NCBI RefSeq assembly: GCF_036541425.1
Contig: NZ_JAZHFT010000011.1
Location: forward strand, 1 to 64,000
DNA: 64,000 nt
Reading direction: 5' to 3'
Source: Consotaella aegiceratis
GTDB taxonomy: Bacteria; Pseudomonadota; Alphaproteobacteria; Rhizobiales; Rhizobiaceae
Shown: one piece after another, positions 1 through 8,523 of the stretch
Layout of the letters: every line of letters starts with the position of its first letter
How positions within the stretch are numbered: position 1 is the stretch's first letter
Made by a program: the position numbers and the translations under genes
The notes under the pieces: generated by a model
Seen by the model: only the letters and a program-made list of their open reading frames with translations
Told to the model about the DNA's origin: nothing
Database searches by the model: none

Positions 1-72
1 ACCGAAATGGCCCTCTCGATCCTCGCCTACAACATCCTGCGCGCCATCAACATCCAAACCGCCACAGCCTGA
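1..72 (+). CDS. IS1182-family transposase, C-terminal end only
   Basis: The first frame is open from base 1 and ends at TGA 70-72, giving TEMALSILAYNILRAINI and a short tail. That pattern is typical of the last residues of DDE-type transposases of the IS1182 group. The start of the gene lies outside the window, so completeness cannot be judged. Confidence 0.55.
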   Translation, partial: TEMALSILAYNILRAINIQTATA

Positions 73-80
73 AACCAGAA

Positions 81-104
81 GAGGCCCCGGTTAACCGGAG
101 CCTC
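81..104. repeat. 24-bp near-perfect palindrome after transposase stop
   Basis: The two 12-base halves, centred on GTTAAC, are reverse complements except for one pair (C at 86 against A at 99). It lies 8 bases after the transposase stop. There is no T-run behind it, so it may be a transcript-protecting hairpin or part of the element end rather than a classical intrinsic terminator. Confidence 0.5.
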
Positions 105-155
105 CAATCAGTTTCCACACAGCCTGGGAAGCCGGGGCTTTTTGATTCATTGGGC

Positions 156-371
156 ATGTCGAAGAGCGCTGCCCCTGAACAGACGGCGATCGAGATGGTG
201 ACGCTCGATCAGTTGGTTCCCCAGGATCATCTGCTGCGCAAGATCGATGCGGTGATCGGCTTCTCCATCATCCGTGACCGCGTTGCCGGGCTCTCAAGAA
301 GTATCGCCATCGCGCTCTGCCGAATGCCTGCTCCGAGCCCGCATGACGGGCCGAGACGCCGCTTCGGCTGA
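156..371 (+). pseudogene. IS1182-family transposase, truncated N-terminal fragment
   Basis: From ATG 156 the reading frame gives MSKSAAPEQTAIEMVTLDQ, then LVPQDHLLRKIDAV and IRDRVAGL, which resembles the N-terminal DUF772 region of IS1182-type transposases. The similarity stops near base 295; the remaining residues, to TGA at 369-371, look like random high-GC translation. The bulk of the transposase, including the DDE catalytic core, is missing, so this is a dead fragment. A TTG six bases upstream (150) is an alternative start but makes no difference to the call. Confidence 0.65.
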
Positions 372-411
372 CCCCGATCATCGCTCCTCCAAACCGTTTC
401 CCCCAAAAATA

Positions 412-436
412 AACCCCGCCAAAAAATGACGGGGTT
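412..436. terminator. Bidirectional intrinsic terminator
   Basis: AACCCCG at 412-418 pairs with CGGGGTT at 430-436 across a 11-base loop. A T-rich run follows on both sides (ATTTTTT on the + strand, TTTATTTTT on the - strand). It lies downstream of the exported-protein gene ending at 558 on the - strand and would stop its transcript; on the + strand it would stop reading from the insertion-sequence remnant. Confidence 0.7.
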
Positions 437-557
437 CGTATTTTTTCACAAGGAAACTCGGCCGAGGCCGAGTCTCCATTTTTTTGCGAAGATCAGGCCG
501 CTGTCCGGATCTCCAACATTTCGGCGCGGCGAGATAATTGCCGCAGCAGAAGGACGC

Positions 558-962
558 TTACGAGCCCGTGTAGACGACAACCTGATTGCTCGGCAGGACG
601 TCGATGGCTTCAATCGTCGAAACATCCACGCCGGCGTCCGACAGCGCCTTCGACAGGCCCGGGTTCGCGGCAATCTGGTCGCGAATCGTCTTCATCGACT
701 CGACATTGTCGTTCTGGATCGTCTCGTACGGGGTGCTGCTCGAGTCACCGGAAGTCGCGGACGTCGTCAACTCGTTCTTCTTGATGATGGTGAAATCCTG
801 GGGAGCCTCCATCGTGCTGAGCGTACCCGACTGGGCTAGATCGCCGCTGCGGCTCATGGCACCGTAATAGGCTTCGTCGGTGCGATAATCGGTATCCTGC
901 GCGAAGGAAGCCGCAGGAATCATCATGGCAACAAAAGCAGTGGCAGCAAGAAGCTTCTTCAT
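558..962 (-). CDS. Small exported protein of unknown function
   Basis: The product is 134 residues. It starts with a clear signal peptide (MKKLLAATAFVAMMIPAASFA, cleavage expected after the AxA at about residue 21), so the mature protein of about 112 residues should be periplasmic. The mature part is rich in Ser, Thr, Asp and Glu and has no cysteine or motif I recognise. The start at 962 is preferred over an upstream one because AAAGGA stands just before it and the signal peptide begins there. The gene stands alone, with a terminator at 412-436. Function unknown; similar small secreted proteins are common in Rhizobiales. Confidence 0.75.
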   Translation of the reverse strand: MKKLLAATAFVAMMIPAASFAQDTDYRTDEAYYGAMSRSGDLAQSGTLSTMEAPQDFTIIKKNELTTSATSGDSSSTPYETIQNDNVESMKTIRDQIAANPGLSKALSDAGVDVSTIEAIDVLPSNQVVVYTGS

Positions 963-1398
963 AACGAGAATTCCTTTCGTCGTGGTGGGCTCGGAAACTT
1001 GTCCGGCCAATATTCGCGAGAAGGGTTGCCCCTCTCCAATTTGCCCGATGGGCATACACGGGTCGATAATGACGACACGGCCTGACCGGTTCCCAAAAAG
1101 CTTAAGCCTTTTTAATAAGCTATACTGAGGTATCGTGTCGGCACCCTTCGCGTGGGCGCAAGCCGCTCCGAAGCCCGAGAAGCTGGAGGGATTTTACGGC
1201 GGCAGAATCCAGCAATAGCGCGCATGTCTCCTGTCTTCGAGGCGGCCGAAGAAGAAGTATGTCCGGGGGGCGACCTCGCGTGCCGGGCGCTTTATGATGG
1301 GCGACCCATTCCGCGTTGGCGCTGAGGCTCCGACTCTCTGGATTTGCGGTAAGTCGAGCGGCGCAGGGTTGCCTGAAATTTCGACCCTCGCGCCGTGT
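963..1398. other. Gene-free gap of 436 bases
   Basis: This gap lies between the start of the exported-protein gene and the 3' end of the transglycosylase gene, both on the - strand. It must hold the promoter of the exported-protein gene. The only visible structure is an AT-rich patch at 1095-1126 with AAAAAG/CTTTTT complementary arms. I see no convincing coding region, RNA gene or terminator in it. Confidence 0.5.
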
Positions 1399-3585
1399 TC
1401 AGCCGGAGCGGCCGAACCGGAGATCGCGCTCGATGTCGAAGCCGGCGCCAAGGCGCATCTTGTAGACCTCGTAGTTCTCCATCACGCGCTGAACGTAGTT
1501 GCGCGTTTCGGTGAACGGGATGCGCTCCACCCAGTCGATCACCTCGTCGAGAGACTTGCCGCGCGGGTCGCCGAAGCGCTGGATCCATTCGCGCGCACGT
1601 CGCGGTCCGGCGTTGTAGGCGATGAACGTCAGGATATAGGAGCCGCCGAAATCGTCGATCTGCTGACCGAGATAATGGCTGCCGAGCGTGGCGTTGTAGC
1701 CGGCGTCGGTGGAAAGCTTGGCCAGCGAATAGGGGATGCCGTTGGCGCTGGCGACGTGCTTGGCCGTCGTCGGCAGGAGCTGGAGCAGGCCGAGAGCACC
1801 GGCCGGCGAGCGGGCATCGGGCCTGAATTCGCTTTCCTGCCGAGCGATGGCGTAGGCAAGCGCCTTGCCGGCGGCCGAGATCCGGGCATCGCTCGGGATG
1901 ACGCCGATCGGAAAGGCGAGGGCAGGCGCGTCGACGCCGCGATTGTTGGCCTGCTTGCCGATCTTGAGCGACAGATAGTGGTCTCCCCTCCGCTCGGCCA
2001 TGACGGCGAGCATCGCCAGTTCGCCCGGGCTGTCGAGTTCGTTGGCGAGCTCGCGATAGAGGATATCGGCGCGGCTGTCGTAGTCGACCGACTCGAGCCG
2101 CTGGATTGCCTGGACCGGTTCGCGCGATGCGAAGCGCTGGCGCTCCGCATTGGTCGGCTCGGGGTAGATCACGTCGGCCGGGCGTCCGCCCAGGCGCGCG
2201 GCGGCCAATTGGCCGTAATAGGTCGTGCCGAAGCTCGCGGCCTGGCGGTAGTAGCTCGCGGCATTGCCCGGCCCGCCGGCCTCGGCCGCGCGCCCGAGCC
2301 AGTAATAGGAGCGCGACAGCGACAGCGGCATGGTGGAAAGCTGCGCGATCCGGGCGAAATGCTGGTGTGCGGCTTTGGCGTCACCGATATAGCGCAGCGC
2401 ATACCAGCCGGCGTGGAACTCGGCTTCCGCGGCTGCGGATGGGCTTGCGGCCGAGTGCGACGCCGCCACCTGATAGGCCTCGCGCGGCTTGCCGGCGTCG
2501 AGAAGGTCGCGGGAGATGATCCGCCGTTCGTTCCACCAGGCGTCGGCATCGATCAGCACGGCCGGATCGCGCGGTGCCTGCTGCATGAGCTTGGCCGCGT
2601 CGTCGGGGTGGCCGGTCTTGCGCAGATATTCGATTCTGGCGAACAGATAGCCGGGGTCGGAGTGCCAGGAGGGATGGACGTTGGCGATCCGCTGGGCGGC
2701 ATCCTTGGTGCCGCGAATGGCGGCAGCGCGCGCGGCGAAAAGCGACTCGGCGTTGGCGAGCTTGGAGACCCGCTCGGCTTCACTCACCCGATCGGCGTAA
2801 AGCAGCCGGTCCATCCGGTATTTGTGGTCGGCGCGCGTCAGCAGGGTGCCGAAGGTCTTCAGGATTGTCTGCTCGGTCGAGGTGTCGAAATTCTCCTCGC
2901 GCCAGAGATGGACGATCAGCGCCTTGGCCTGGCCGGCCTGCCCGAGGGCCAGGTAGGCGCGGGCGAGCGCCATGGTGCCCTGCGGCGTTTCCGGTTGGCT
3001 CGAGGCGAAGGCGGCGACGACGTCGCGCGCCGGCGGCTCCTCGCGATAGAGCGCCTTCTCGCTGTTGGCCCTCAGCGTCTTCATGCCGGGCCAGCCCTTC
3101 AGCTCGTTGGCGATCGAGGCGATCTCGTAGGACGGAACGTCCTTGCCGCCATGCAGGGCGATCGCCCAGGCCAGGATGTGCCGGTCGAGAGAGCCGCGCG
3201 TCATGCCTTCACGGATCGAGCGTGCCTTGACGACATTGTCGGAATTCAGCGCGTCGAGGCCGTTGCGCAGCCCGCCGGACACCGCGCGCAGGTCGGCTGC
3301 CCGCGGTGCGAGCGTCGCGATCGACCCGGTGAAGCTGGTCGGCACCGCCGCGATCGTCGACGGCACCGGAGTGGGGCGCGGAATCAGCGGATTGGACGGG
3401 ACCGGCAGGGCGCCGCCGAAGCGGCCTGGATCGATGGCTGCCGCGGCCTGCGGCATCTGATAGGGGCGCGAGGCGGGAACCGGTCCCACGGGAGGAAGCA
3501 ACGGCTCGGCCGCGACACTGGTCGAGACAAGGCAGGCCATGACGCCGCCGCGCAGCAGATGCCGGGCTATCGCCTTCGCAGACAT
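1399..3585 (-). CDS. Soluble lytic murein transglycosylase (Slt70-like)
   Basis: This 728-residue periplasmic enzyme cleaves the glycan strands of peptidoglycan between MurNAc and GlcNAc with formation of 1,6-anhydro ends. A signal peptide covers about residues 1-26 (ending STSVAAE). Residues of about 100-530 form a helical repeat region of the Slt superhelix type. The C-terminal lysozyme-like domain contains ARQESEF with the catalytic Glu at residue 584, followed by GALGLLQLLP and FIAYNAGP. ATG 3585 was chosen because AGGAAAAGG precedes it and the signal peptide starts there; the frame is open much further upstream but that part reads like noise and overlaps dapA on the other strand. It is divergent from dapA, the usual Rhizobiales arrangement. 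Confidence 0.9.
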   Translation of the reverse strand: MSAKAIARHLLRGGVMACLVSTSVAAEPLLPPVGPVPASRPYQMPQAAAAIDPGRFGGALPVPSNPLIPRPTPVPSTIAAVPTSFTGSIATLAPRAADLRAVSGGLRNGLDALNSDNVVKARSIREGMTRGSLDRHILAWAIALHGGKDVPSYEIASIANELKGWPGMKTLRANSEKALYREEPPARDVVAAFASSQPETPQGTMALARAYLALGQAGQAKALIVHLWREENFDTSTEQTILKTFGTLLTRADHKYRMDRLLYADRVSEAERVSKLANAESLFAARAAAIRGTKDAAQRIANVHPSWHSDPGYLFARIEYLRKTGHPDDAAKLMQQAPRDPAVLIDADAWWNERRIISRDLLDAGKPREAYQVAASHSAASPSAAAEAEFHAGWYALRYIGDAKAAHQHFARIAQLSTMPLSLSRSYYWLGRAAEAGGPGNAASYYRQAASFGTTYYGQLAAARLGGRPADVIYPEPTNAERQRFASREPVQAIQRLESVDYDSRADILYRELANELDSPGELAMLAVMAERRGDHYLSLKIGKQANNRGVDAPALAFPIGVIPSDARISAAGKALAYAIARQESEFRPDARSPAGALGLLQLLPTTAKHVASANGIPYSLAKLSTDAGYNATLGSHYLGQQIDDFGGSYILTFIAYNAGPRRAREWIQRFGDPRGKSLDEVIDWVERIPFTETRNYVQRVMENYEVYKMRLGAGFDIERDLRFGRSG

Positions 3586-4026
3586 GAGCACCTTTTCCTG
3601 AACGACGCCGTTGCGCCGATCCGTAGGGACTGGAAGCATAGCCTCGGACTGTCCCACGATTTGAATAAAAAGATCGTAAACCAATCCGGTATTCCGCGAG
3701 CGATTGTGGCCCGGCCGCACCGCCGTGGCCCAATGCGCGATCGCTTGCTCTGCCGCCTTTCCATCCGCGCCATTTGATATATGGTCGCGCCCGCTGCCGG
3801 ATCGGGCTAGTGTCGAACCGACACATGGCCGGTACCGACTGGGTGTGGTGAAGATTTGACGGTCGCCGGGATTGGGAAGGCGAACTTCCCAAAAGGCCCA
3901 TCGATCCGCCGCAATGGCGCATGCCATGGAATGGATAGCCTTTTTCGAGGCCGGACGGCCAGGTTCGTCTAGGCCTTCGGGCAGGAAACGATAACAGAAG
4001 GCGCGAAAGCGGGAGTTTGGAAGACG
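3586..4026. other. Divergent promoter region of slt and dapA, 441 bases
   Basis: The gap separates the divergent transglycosylase and dapA genes and must carry both promoters. I found no strong -35/-10 pair, palindrome, or RNA gene. The open frames on the - strand here are upstream extensions of the transglycosylase frame and lack protein-like composition. Confidence 0.5.
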
Positions 4027-4908
4027 ATGTTCAGGGGTTCGATTACGGCGCTGGTGACGCCCTTTGCCGAGGACGGCTCCTTCGACGAAGCGGCGTTCCG
4101 CGCCTTTGTCGCCTGGCAGATCGAGGAGGGCACGCATGGGCTGGTGCCGGTCGGCACGACGGGCGAAAGCCCGACCCTGACCCATGAGGAGCACAAGCGT
4201 GCGGTGGCCGTGTGCATCGAGGCCGCGGCCGGCCGGGTGCCGGTGATCGCGGGTGCGGGATCCAACAATACGGCCGAGGCCATCGATCTGGCCCGCGCCG
4301 CCGAAAAGGCCGGCGCCGACGGTCTCCTGGTCGTTACCCCCTATTACAACAAGCCGAACCAGCGCGGGCTCTATGCTCATTATGCGGCCATCGCCGAGGC
4401 GGTGAGTTTGCCGATCCTGATCTACAACATTCCCGGGCGCTCGGTGATCGACATGCTGCCGGAGACGATGGGACGGCTCAAGGCGGATTTCTCCAACATC
4501 GTCGGCGTCAAGGACGCCACGGCCAAGGTCGATCGCGTGTCGGAGCAGCGCGCCGCCTGCGGCACCGACTTCATCCAGCTGTCGGGGGAGGACTCCACCG
4601 CGCTCGGCTTCAACGCCCATGGCGGCGTCGGCTGCATCTCGGTGACGGCCAACGTCGCGCCGCGGCTCTGCTCCCAGTTTCAGGATGCCTGCACAGCCGG
4701 CGATTTCGCCACCGCGGTGGACCTGCAGGATCGGCTCCTGCCTCTGCACAAGGCGCTGTTCATCGAGCCCAACCCGGCCGGGGTGAAATATGCGCTGTCG
4801 AGCGTCGGCCGTGGCATCGACAAGCTGCGGCGGCCGCTCGTGTCGGTGGAGGAAAAGACGCGGGAGGCGATCGACGCCGCGTTGCGCCATGCGGGCCTTC
4901 TCAATTGA
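4027..4908 (+). CDS. dapA: 4-hydroxy-tetrahydrodipicolinate synthase
   Basis: DapA condenses pyruvate with aspartate semialdehyde, the first committed step to diaminopimelate and lysine. The protein has the family's usual length (293 residues) and all key features: GTTGESPTL at 43-51, the catalytic Tyr133 in LIYNIPGRS, and the Schiff-base Lys162 in GVKDATAK. It is a cytosolic TIM-barrel enzyme, normally a tetramer. It is followed by smpB after a gap of 101 bases, a pairing common in alphaproteobacteria. Nothing is unusual in the sequence. Confidence 0.97.
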   Translation: MFRGSITALVTPFAEDGSFDEAAFRAFVAWQIEEGTHGLVPVGTTGESPTLTHEEHKRAVAVCIEAAAGRVPVIAGAGSNNTAEAIDLARAAEKAGADGLLVVTPYYNKPNQRGLYAHYAAIAEAVSLPILIYNIPGRSVIDMLPETMGRLKADFSNIVGVKDATAKVDRVSEQRAACGTDFIQLSGEDSTALGFNAHGGVGCISVTANVAPRLCSQFQDACTAGDFATAVDLQDRLLPLHKALFIEPNPAGVKYALSSVGRGIDKLRRPLVSVEEKTREAIDAALRHAGLLN

Positions 4909-5009
4909 ACTTCGGGCCGCAGACCTCATCTTAGGGCTCCAGGACGGAAATCCAACAAGAGCCGTTGGCGAGCGTCGCAGACGCCTTCGCTCGTCACTCC
5001 AAGAGCATC

Positions 5010-5483
5010 ATGGCCAAAGCAAAGACCAATCGATCGAACGTCGCCGCCGAGAACCGGAAGGCGCGTTTCAACTACGAAATCATCGATACTCTCGAGGCCG
5101 GCCTGGCGCTGACGGGCACGGAGGTCAAGTCGTTGCGCCAGGGCAAGGCCACGATCGCCGAATCCTATGCGACGGAGGAGGGGGGAGAGCTGTGGCTGAT
5201 CAACTCCTTCATCCCCGAATATCTGGAGGGCAACCGCTTCAACCACGAGCCGAAGCGGCGGCGGAAGATCCTGGTGCATCGCAGCCAGCTCAATAAGCTG
5301 GCCGGTGCCGTCCAGCGCGACGGCATGACGCTGGTGCCGCTGCGGGTCTATTTCAACGATCGCGGCATGGCTAAGCTGGCGCTGGCGCTGGCCAAGGGCA
5401 AGAACACCGTCGACAAGCGCCAGACCATCAAGGAGCGCGACTGGAATCGCCAGAAACAGCGCCTGATGAAGGAAGGCGCTTAG
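5010..5483 (+). CDS. smpB: SsrA-binding protein SmpB
   Basis: SmpB binds tmRNA and brings it to stalled ribosomes for trans-translation. The product is 157 residues, the usual length, and contains the OB-fold core with LTGTEVKSLRQGKATI, the FNHEPKRRRK region and a basic C-terminal tail (RNRQ/KQRLMKEG type) that reads the empty mRNA channel. The start at ATG 5010 (MAKAKTNRSN) was chosen by family length; the frame is open 15 codons further upstream. No ssrA gene was seen in this window. Confidence 0.95.
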   Translation: MAKAKTNRSNVAAENRKARFNYEIIDTLEAGLALTGTEVKSLRQGKATIAESYATEEGGELWLINSFIPEYLEGNRFNHEPKRRRKILVHRSQLNKLAGAVQRDGMTLVPLRVYFNDRGMAKLALALAKGKNTVDKRQTIKERDWNRQKQRLMKEGA

Positions 5484-5503
5484 GCGCGCGCAGATCGAGA
5501 CGG

Positions 5504-5523
5504 CCGCCGATTCGCGCCGGCGG
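5504..5523. terminator. Hairpin between convergent smpB and SDR gene
   Basis: CCGCCG at 5504-5509 pairs with CGGCGG at 5518-5523 across an 8-base loop, in the 40-base space between the convergent ends of smpB and the SDR gene. There is no T-run, so it is at best a weak terminator. Its position is the main argument. Confidence 0.3.
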
Positions 5524-6498
5524 TCACGCTTCCAGCATGCGTTCGCTCATCTCCCAGAGCCGCCGGGCGGACTGCGGATCGATGGCATGCGACATGATCT
5601 CGGACGGCGGCTCGACGGCGCTCATCGGTCTCTCTTCGTCGTCCAGCCGCGAGATGTCGTTGTCCTTGAGATAGACGCCGCCGATCTCGGCGAGGAGCGG
5701 GCTGGTCGCCGCGAAGACGATGGTGCCGGCGCCCTGCTGCGGCGTCTTCTTACCGTGCTCGGGGTCGATGATCGGGCGGTCCATGTCATCGATCAGTCCC
5801 TGGGCGCGTAGCGCCTCTTCGCCGGCCGAGCTGTTGAGCTTGGTGCCGACGACGACGCCCGGATGCACGGCGTAGCCGCGAATGGCGTCGCCTGACCATC
5901 GGCGGTCGAGTTCGACGGCGAACAGCACGTTGGCGGTCTTGGATTGCGCGTAGGCGGCCAGAGAGCTGTAGTCCGTGGTGAAATGCGGGTCATCCCACCG
6001 GATGTCGGAGAAGCGCTGCGCACCCGACGAGACGTTGACCACACGGGCGCCATGAGCAGCCTTGAGCGCCGGACGCAGCGCCAGGGTCAGCTGAAAATGG
6101 CCCAGATGATTGGTCGCGAACTGGGTCTCGTAGCCGCGCGCGTCGCGCATCGGTCCGCCGGATGCTCCGGCGCCATTGATCAGGATGTGGAGCGGCCGCC
6201 CCGTATCGAGCCATCGCGTCGCGAAGGCCTCGATCGACCGGGGATCGATGAGGTCGAGAGGACTGATTTCGATCCGCTCGAGTCCTGTCAAAGCGGCGAC
6301 CGCGCGACCCGGATCGCGCGAGGCCACGATGACGGATGCGCCGGCCTTGCTCAGCGCCCGCGTCACCTCCAGCCCGATCCCGGCGTGGCCGCCGGTGACG
6401 ATGGCGTTCTTTCCCGACAGATCGATGCCGGCCAGAACGTCGTCGGCCGTCGACGCGGCGGTGAACCCGGTTCCGATCGGATGTTGCTTGTGCGTCAT
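5524..6498 (-). CDS. Short-chain dehydrogenase/reductase
   Basis: A 324-residue classical-type SDR expected to use NAD(P)H. The nucleotide-binding TGGHAGIG is at 35-42, the NNAG motif appears as NGAG (108-111), and the catalytic set is Ser157/158, Tyr183 and Lys187 (YAQSK). It is longer than most SDRs and resembles the retinol-dehydrogenase/WW-oxidoreductase-like branch. ATG 6498 is supported by AGGATGA before it. It lies 78 bases downstream of the aldo/keto reductase gene and follows a second SDR, so the three are probably one transcript started near 8406 and controlled by the divergent TetR gene. The substrate is not predictable. Confidence 0.85.
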   Translation of the reverse strand: MTHKQHPIGTGFTAASTADDVLAGIDLSGKNAIVTGGHAGIGLEVTRALSKAGASVIVASRDPGRAVAALTGLERIEISPLDLIDPRSIEAFATRWLDTGRPLHILINGAGASGGPMRDARGYETQFATNHLGHFQLTLALRPALKAAHGARVVNVSSGAQRFSDIRWDDPHFTTDYSSLAAYAQSKTANVLFAVELDRRWSGDAIRGYAVHPGVVVGTKLNSSAGEEALRAQGLIDDMDRPIIDPEHGKKTPQQGAGTIVFAATSPLLAEIGGVYLKDNDISRLDDEERPMSAVEPPSEIMSHAIDPQSARRLWEMSERMLEA

Positions 6499-6576
6499 AA
6501 GGTCATCCTGTTCCAACTGCCGTTTCCAGGCGGCCGGCATCGCAGCGGTGCGCGGCGACGCCGGCCGCATCGTTCG

Positions 6577-7608
6577 TCAGGCGGCGGTGCGTTCGGCGGC
6601 CGGGCGCCGACGCAGCTCCGCCTTGGCGATTGCCGGCGGCACATAGGCGGCGTCATTGACCCCGACATCGGCTCCGGGAGGCGCGATCTCGTCGATCCGA
6701 TCGAGAATCTCGTCGCTGAGACGGACCTCCGCGCTCGCCAGGAGATCGTCGAGCTGGGTCATCGTGCGGGGACCCAGAATGGCAGAGGTCACGCCCGGAT
6801 GCGCCATCACGAAGGCCAGCGCCATGTGGACGAGCGACAGATCCGCCTCCTGGGCCAGGGGGATCAGCCTCTCGACGGCATCGAGACTGCGCTCGTCAGA
6901 CATCTGACGGGGCATGACCTTCGCGCGCAGCGAGTCCGGCATCGGCTGCCCCTTGCGGTAGCGCCCGGTCAGCAGACCTTTCGACAGCGGGCTCCAGACC
7001 AGAACCCCCATGCCGTAGCGCTGGCATGTGGGAAGCATGTCACGCTCGATGCCGCGGTCGAGAATGGAATAGGGCGGCTGTTCGGTGCGGAAGCGCGCGA
7101 GCCCACGCTTTTCCGAAACCCACTGCGCCTCGACGATCTCCGACACCGGAAAGGTCGACGAGCCGATGGCGCGCACCTTGCCCGCGCGCATCAGGTCGGT
7201 GAGTGCCGAGAGGGTTTCCTCGATATCGGTGTCCGGGGCCGGCCGATGGATCTGGTAGAGGTCGATGTAGTCCGTCTGCAGGCGGCGTAGCGAGTCGTCG
7301 ACAGCCTGCATGATCCAGCGACGCGAATTGCCCTGCATGTTGGGGTCGTCGCCCATCGGCCCGTGCACCTTGGTCGCGAGCACCACCTTGTCCCGGCGTC
7401 CCTTGAGCGCCTTGCCGACGATCTCCTCGGATTCGCCGGCGCTGTAGCGGTCGGCCGTATCGACGAAGTTGATGCCCGAATCCAGCGCCTTGTGCACGAT
7501 CCGGGCGCAATCGTCATGGTCACCGTTGGCGAGGTTTCCGAACATCATGGCGCCCAGACAATAGGGGCTGACCTTGATGCCGGTTTTGCCAAGCGTGCGG
7601 TATTGCAT
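6577..7608 (-). CDS. Aldo/keto reductase
   Basis: A 343-residue NADPH-dependent reductase of the AKR superfamily, close to the YajO/Tas-type bacterial group. The catalytic tetrad is visible as Asp50 (FVDTADRY), Tyr55, Lys80 (VVLATKVHG) and the His in LYQIHRP. The C-terminal AILGPRTMTQLDD segment contacts the cofactor phosphate. It sits between two SDR genes on the same strand with small gaps (39 bases to the upstream SDR stop), so the three reductases are probably co-expressed. A role in carbonyl or quinone detoxification is plausible but not shown. Confidence 0.9.
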   Translation of the reverse strand: MQYRTLGKTGIKVSPYCLGAMMFGNLANGDHDDCARIVHKALDSGINFVDTADRYSAGESEEIVGKALKGRRDKVVLATKVHGPMGDDPNMQGNSRRWIMQAVDDSLRRLQTDYIDLYQIHRPAPDTDIEETLSALTDLMRAGKVRAIGSSTFPVSEIVEAQWVSEKRGLARFRTEQPPYSILDRGIERDMLPTCQRYGMGVLVWSPLSKGLLTGRYRKGQPMPDSLRAKVMPRQMSDERSLDAVERLIPLAQEADLSLVHMALAFVMAHPGVTSAILGPRTMTQLDDLLASAEVRLSDEILDRIDEIAPPGADVGVNDAAYVPPAIAKAELRRRPAAERTAA

Positions 7609-7647
7609 TGTCGTTCTCCTTGTTCGGCGTCGGTTTCGCGGCTTCGG

Positions 7648-8406
7648 TCACCAGGGGATCGTCTGGTTTTCCCAGCGCGTGAAGGCTCCCGTCGGACCGT
7701 CCGGGCCGAGGAGGGCGACACGCACGACCTCGCGCGAGCCGTCCTCGACGCTCTCGGTGCCGGCGTAGTTGTTGAGGTTCGTGCTGGTGAACGCCGGCGA
7801 GACGGCATTGACCCTGATCCCCTCGGGCTCCAGCTCGATCGCCATGGCGAGCGTGATGGCGTTGAGCGCCGTCTTGGATGCGGGATAGACAGGTCCGAAA
7901 ATGCCGCGATAAGGGAAATCGGGATCGGAATTCATCGTCAGCGAACCGACGCCGCTCGACACGTTGACGATATGGGCGTTCGGCGTTTCGCGCAGCAGCG
8001 GCAGCATCGCCTGGTAGACGGCGATGACGCCGAACACGTTGGTTTCCCATACCGTGCACATCTCATCGAGTGACACGGTGCTGGGGCGGGTGGCCTGAGC
8101 GTATTGCTCGACCGACATGTCGGCAGGGCGCCCTGCGTTGGAGACGGCGGCGTTGTTGACCAGGACATCGAGCCGGCCGAATTCGCGGCGGATGCGTTCT
8201 GCGGCTGCGGCGATCGAGGACTGGTCCGTGACGTCGATCTGTATGGCGTGCGCATCCGCGCCGATGCCGGCCGCGGCCGCTTGCCCCTTTTCGAAATCGC
8301 GCGATCCGACGAGCACGGTCCTGCCATGTGCGACGAGTTCCTTGGCGACCTGAAGTCCAATTCCCTGATTGGCTCCGGTGACGAGGACGACCGGTTTGTT
8401 GTGCAT
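7648..8406 (-). CDS. Short-chain dehydrogenase/reductase
   Basis: A 252-residue classical SDR. It has TGANQGIG near residue 10, VNNAA, NVSSG and the active-site YPASK motif, so cofactor binding and catalysis look intact. ATG 8406 is preferred because AAGGAGAG precedes it; the open frame extends 15 codons further but would run into the operator sites. It is the first gene of the reductase operon and is divergent from the TetR gene across 117 bases that contain two palindromes (8466-8504). Confidence 0.9.
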   Translation of the reverse strand: MHNKPVVLVTGANQGIGLQVAKELVAHGRTVLVGSRDFEKGQAAAAGIGADAHAIQIDVTDQSSIAAAAERIRREFGRLDVLVNNAAVSNAGRPADMSVEQYAQATRPSTVSLDEMCTVWETNVFGVIAVYQAMLPLLRETPNAHIVNVSSGVGSLTMNSDPDFPYRGIFGPVYPASKTALNAITLAMAIELEPEGIRVNAVSPAFTSTNLNNYAGTESVEDGSREVVRVALLGPDGPTGAFTRWENQTIPW

Positions 8407-8465
8407 GGCACTCTCCTTGCTTGTTTGACGTTGGCTAGTCCGCGCTGACATGGTATTGAAACAAG

Positions 8466-8504
8466 CGGAACATCATTCCGGTATAAATACGGAACGCTGT
8501 TCCG
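8466..8504. promoter_or_regulatory. Pair of TetR-type operator palindromes
   Basis: Two related 15-base palindromes stand in the space between the SDR and TetR genes: CGGAACATCATTCCG at 8466-8480 (5-base arms) and CGGAACGCTGTTCCG at 8490-8504 (6-base arms). Their centres are 24 bases apart, and the second ends 19 bases before the TetR start codon. Arm length, symmetry and position fit binding by the TetR dimer. TATAAAT between them (8482-8488) could be a -10 element, so binding would block transcription both ways. Confidence 0.7.
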
Positions 8505-8523
8505 ATTAGCAAGGGGCTTTTGC

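Larger units (their letters stand above)
1..371 (+). mobile_element. Remnants of IS1182-type insertion sequence(s)
   Basis: The left 370 bases carry two transposase pieces on the same strand in the wrong order for one gene: a C-terminal end (1-72) followed by an N-terminal start (156 to about 290). Between them lies a near-perfect palindrome (81-104) and a stretch containing TTTCCACACAGCCTGGG (about 113-129) that could be an element end. This fits the right end of one element next to a truncated second copy. The family is judged from remembered IS1182-type sequences; the element boundaries and target duplications cannot be fixed here. Confidence 0.5.

Noticed and set aside
1095..1126. AT-rich inverted repeat as a small RNA or terminator
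   Set aside because: The arms are only A/T runs, there is no GC stem, and no gene ends there.
1294..3777. Open frame of 827 codons on the + strand
   Set aside because: It lies antisense to the lytic transglycosylase, whose signal peptide and catalytic motif are clear.
3586..4929. Upstream extension of the transglycosylase frame on the - strand
   Set aside because: It runs antisense through dapA, lacks protein-like sequence, and a signal peptide with a ribosome-binding site starts at 3585.
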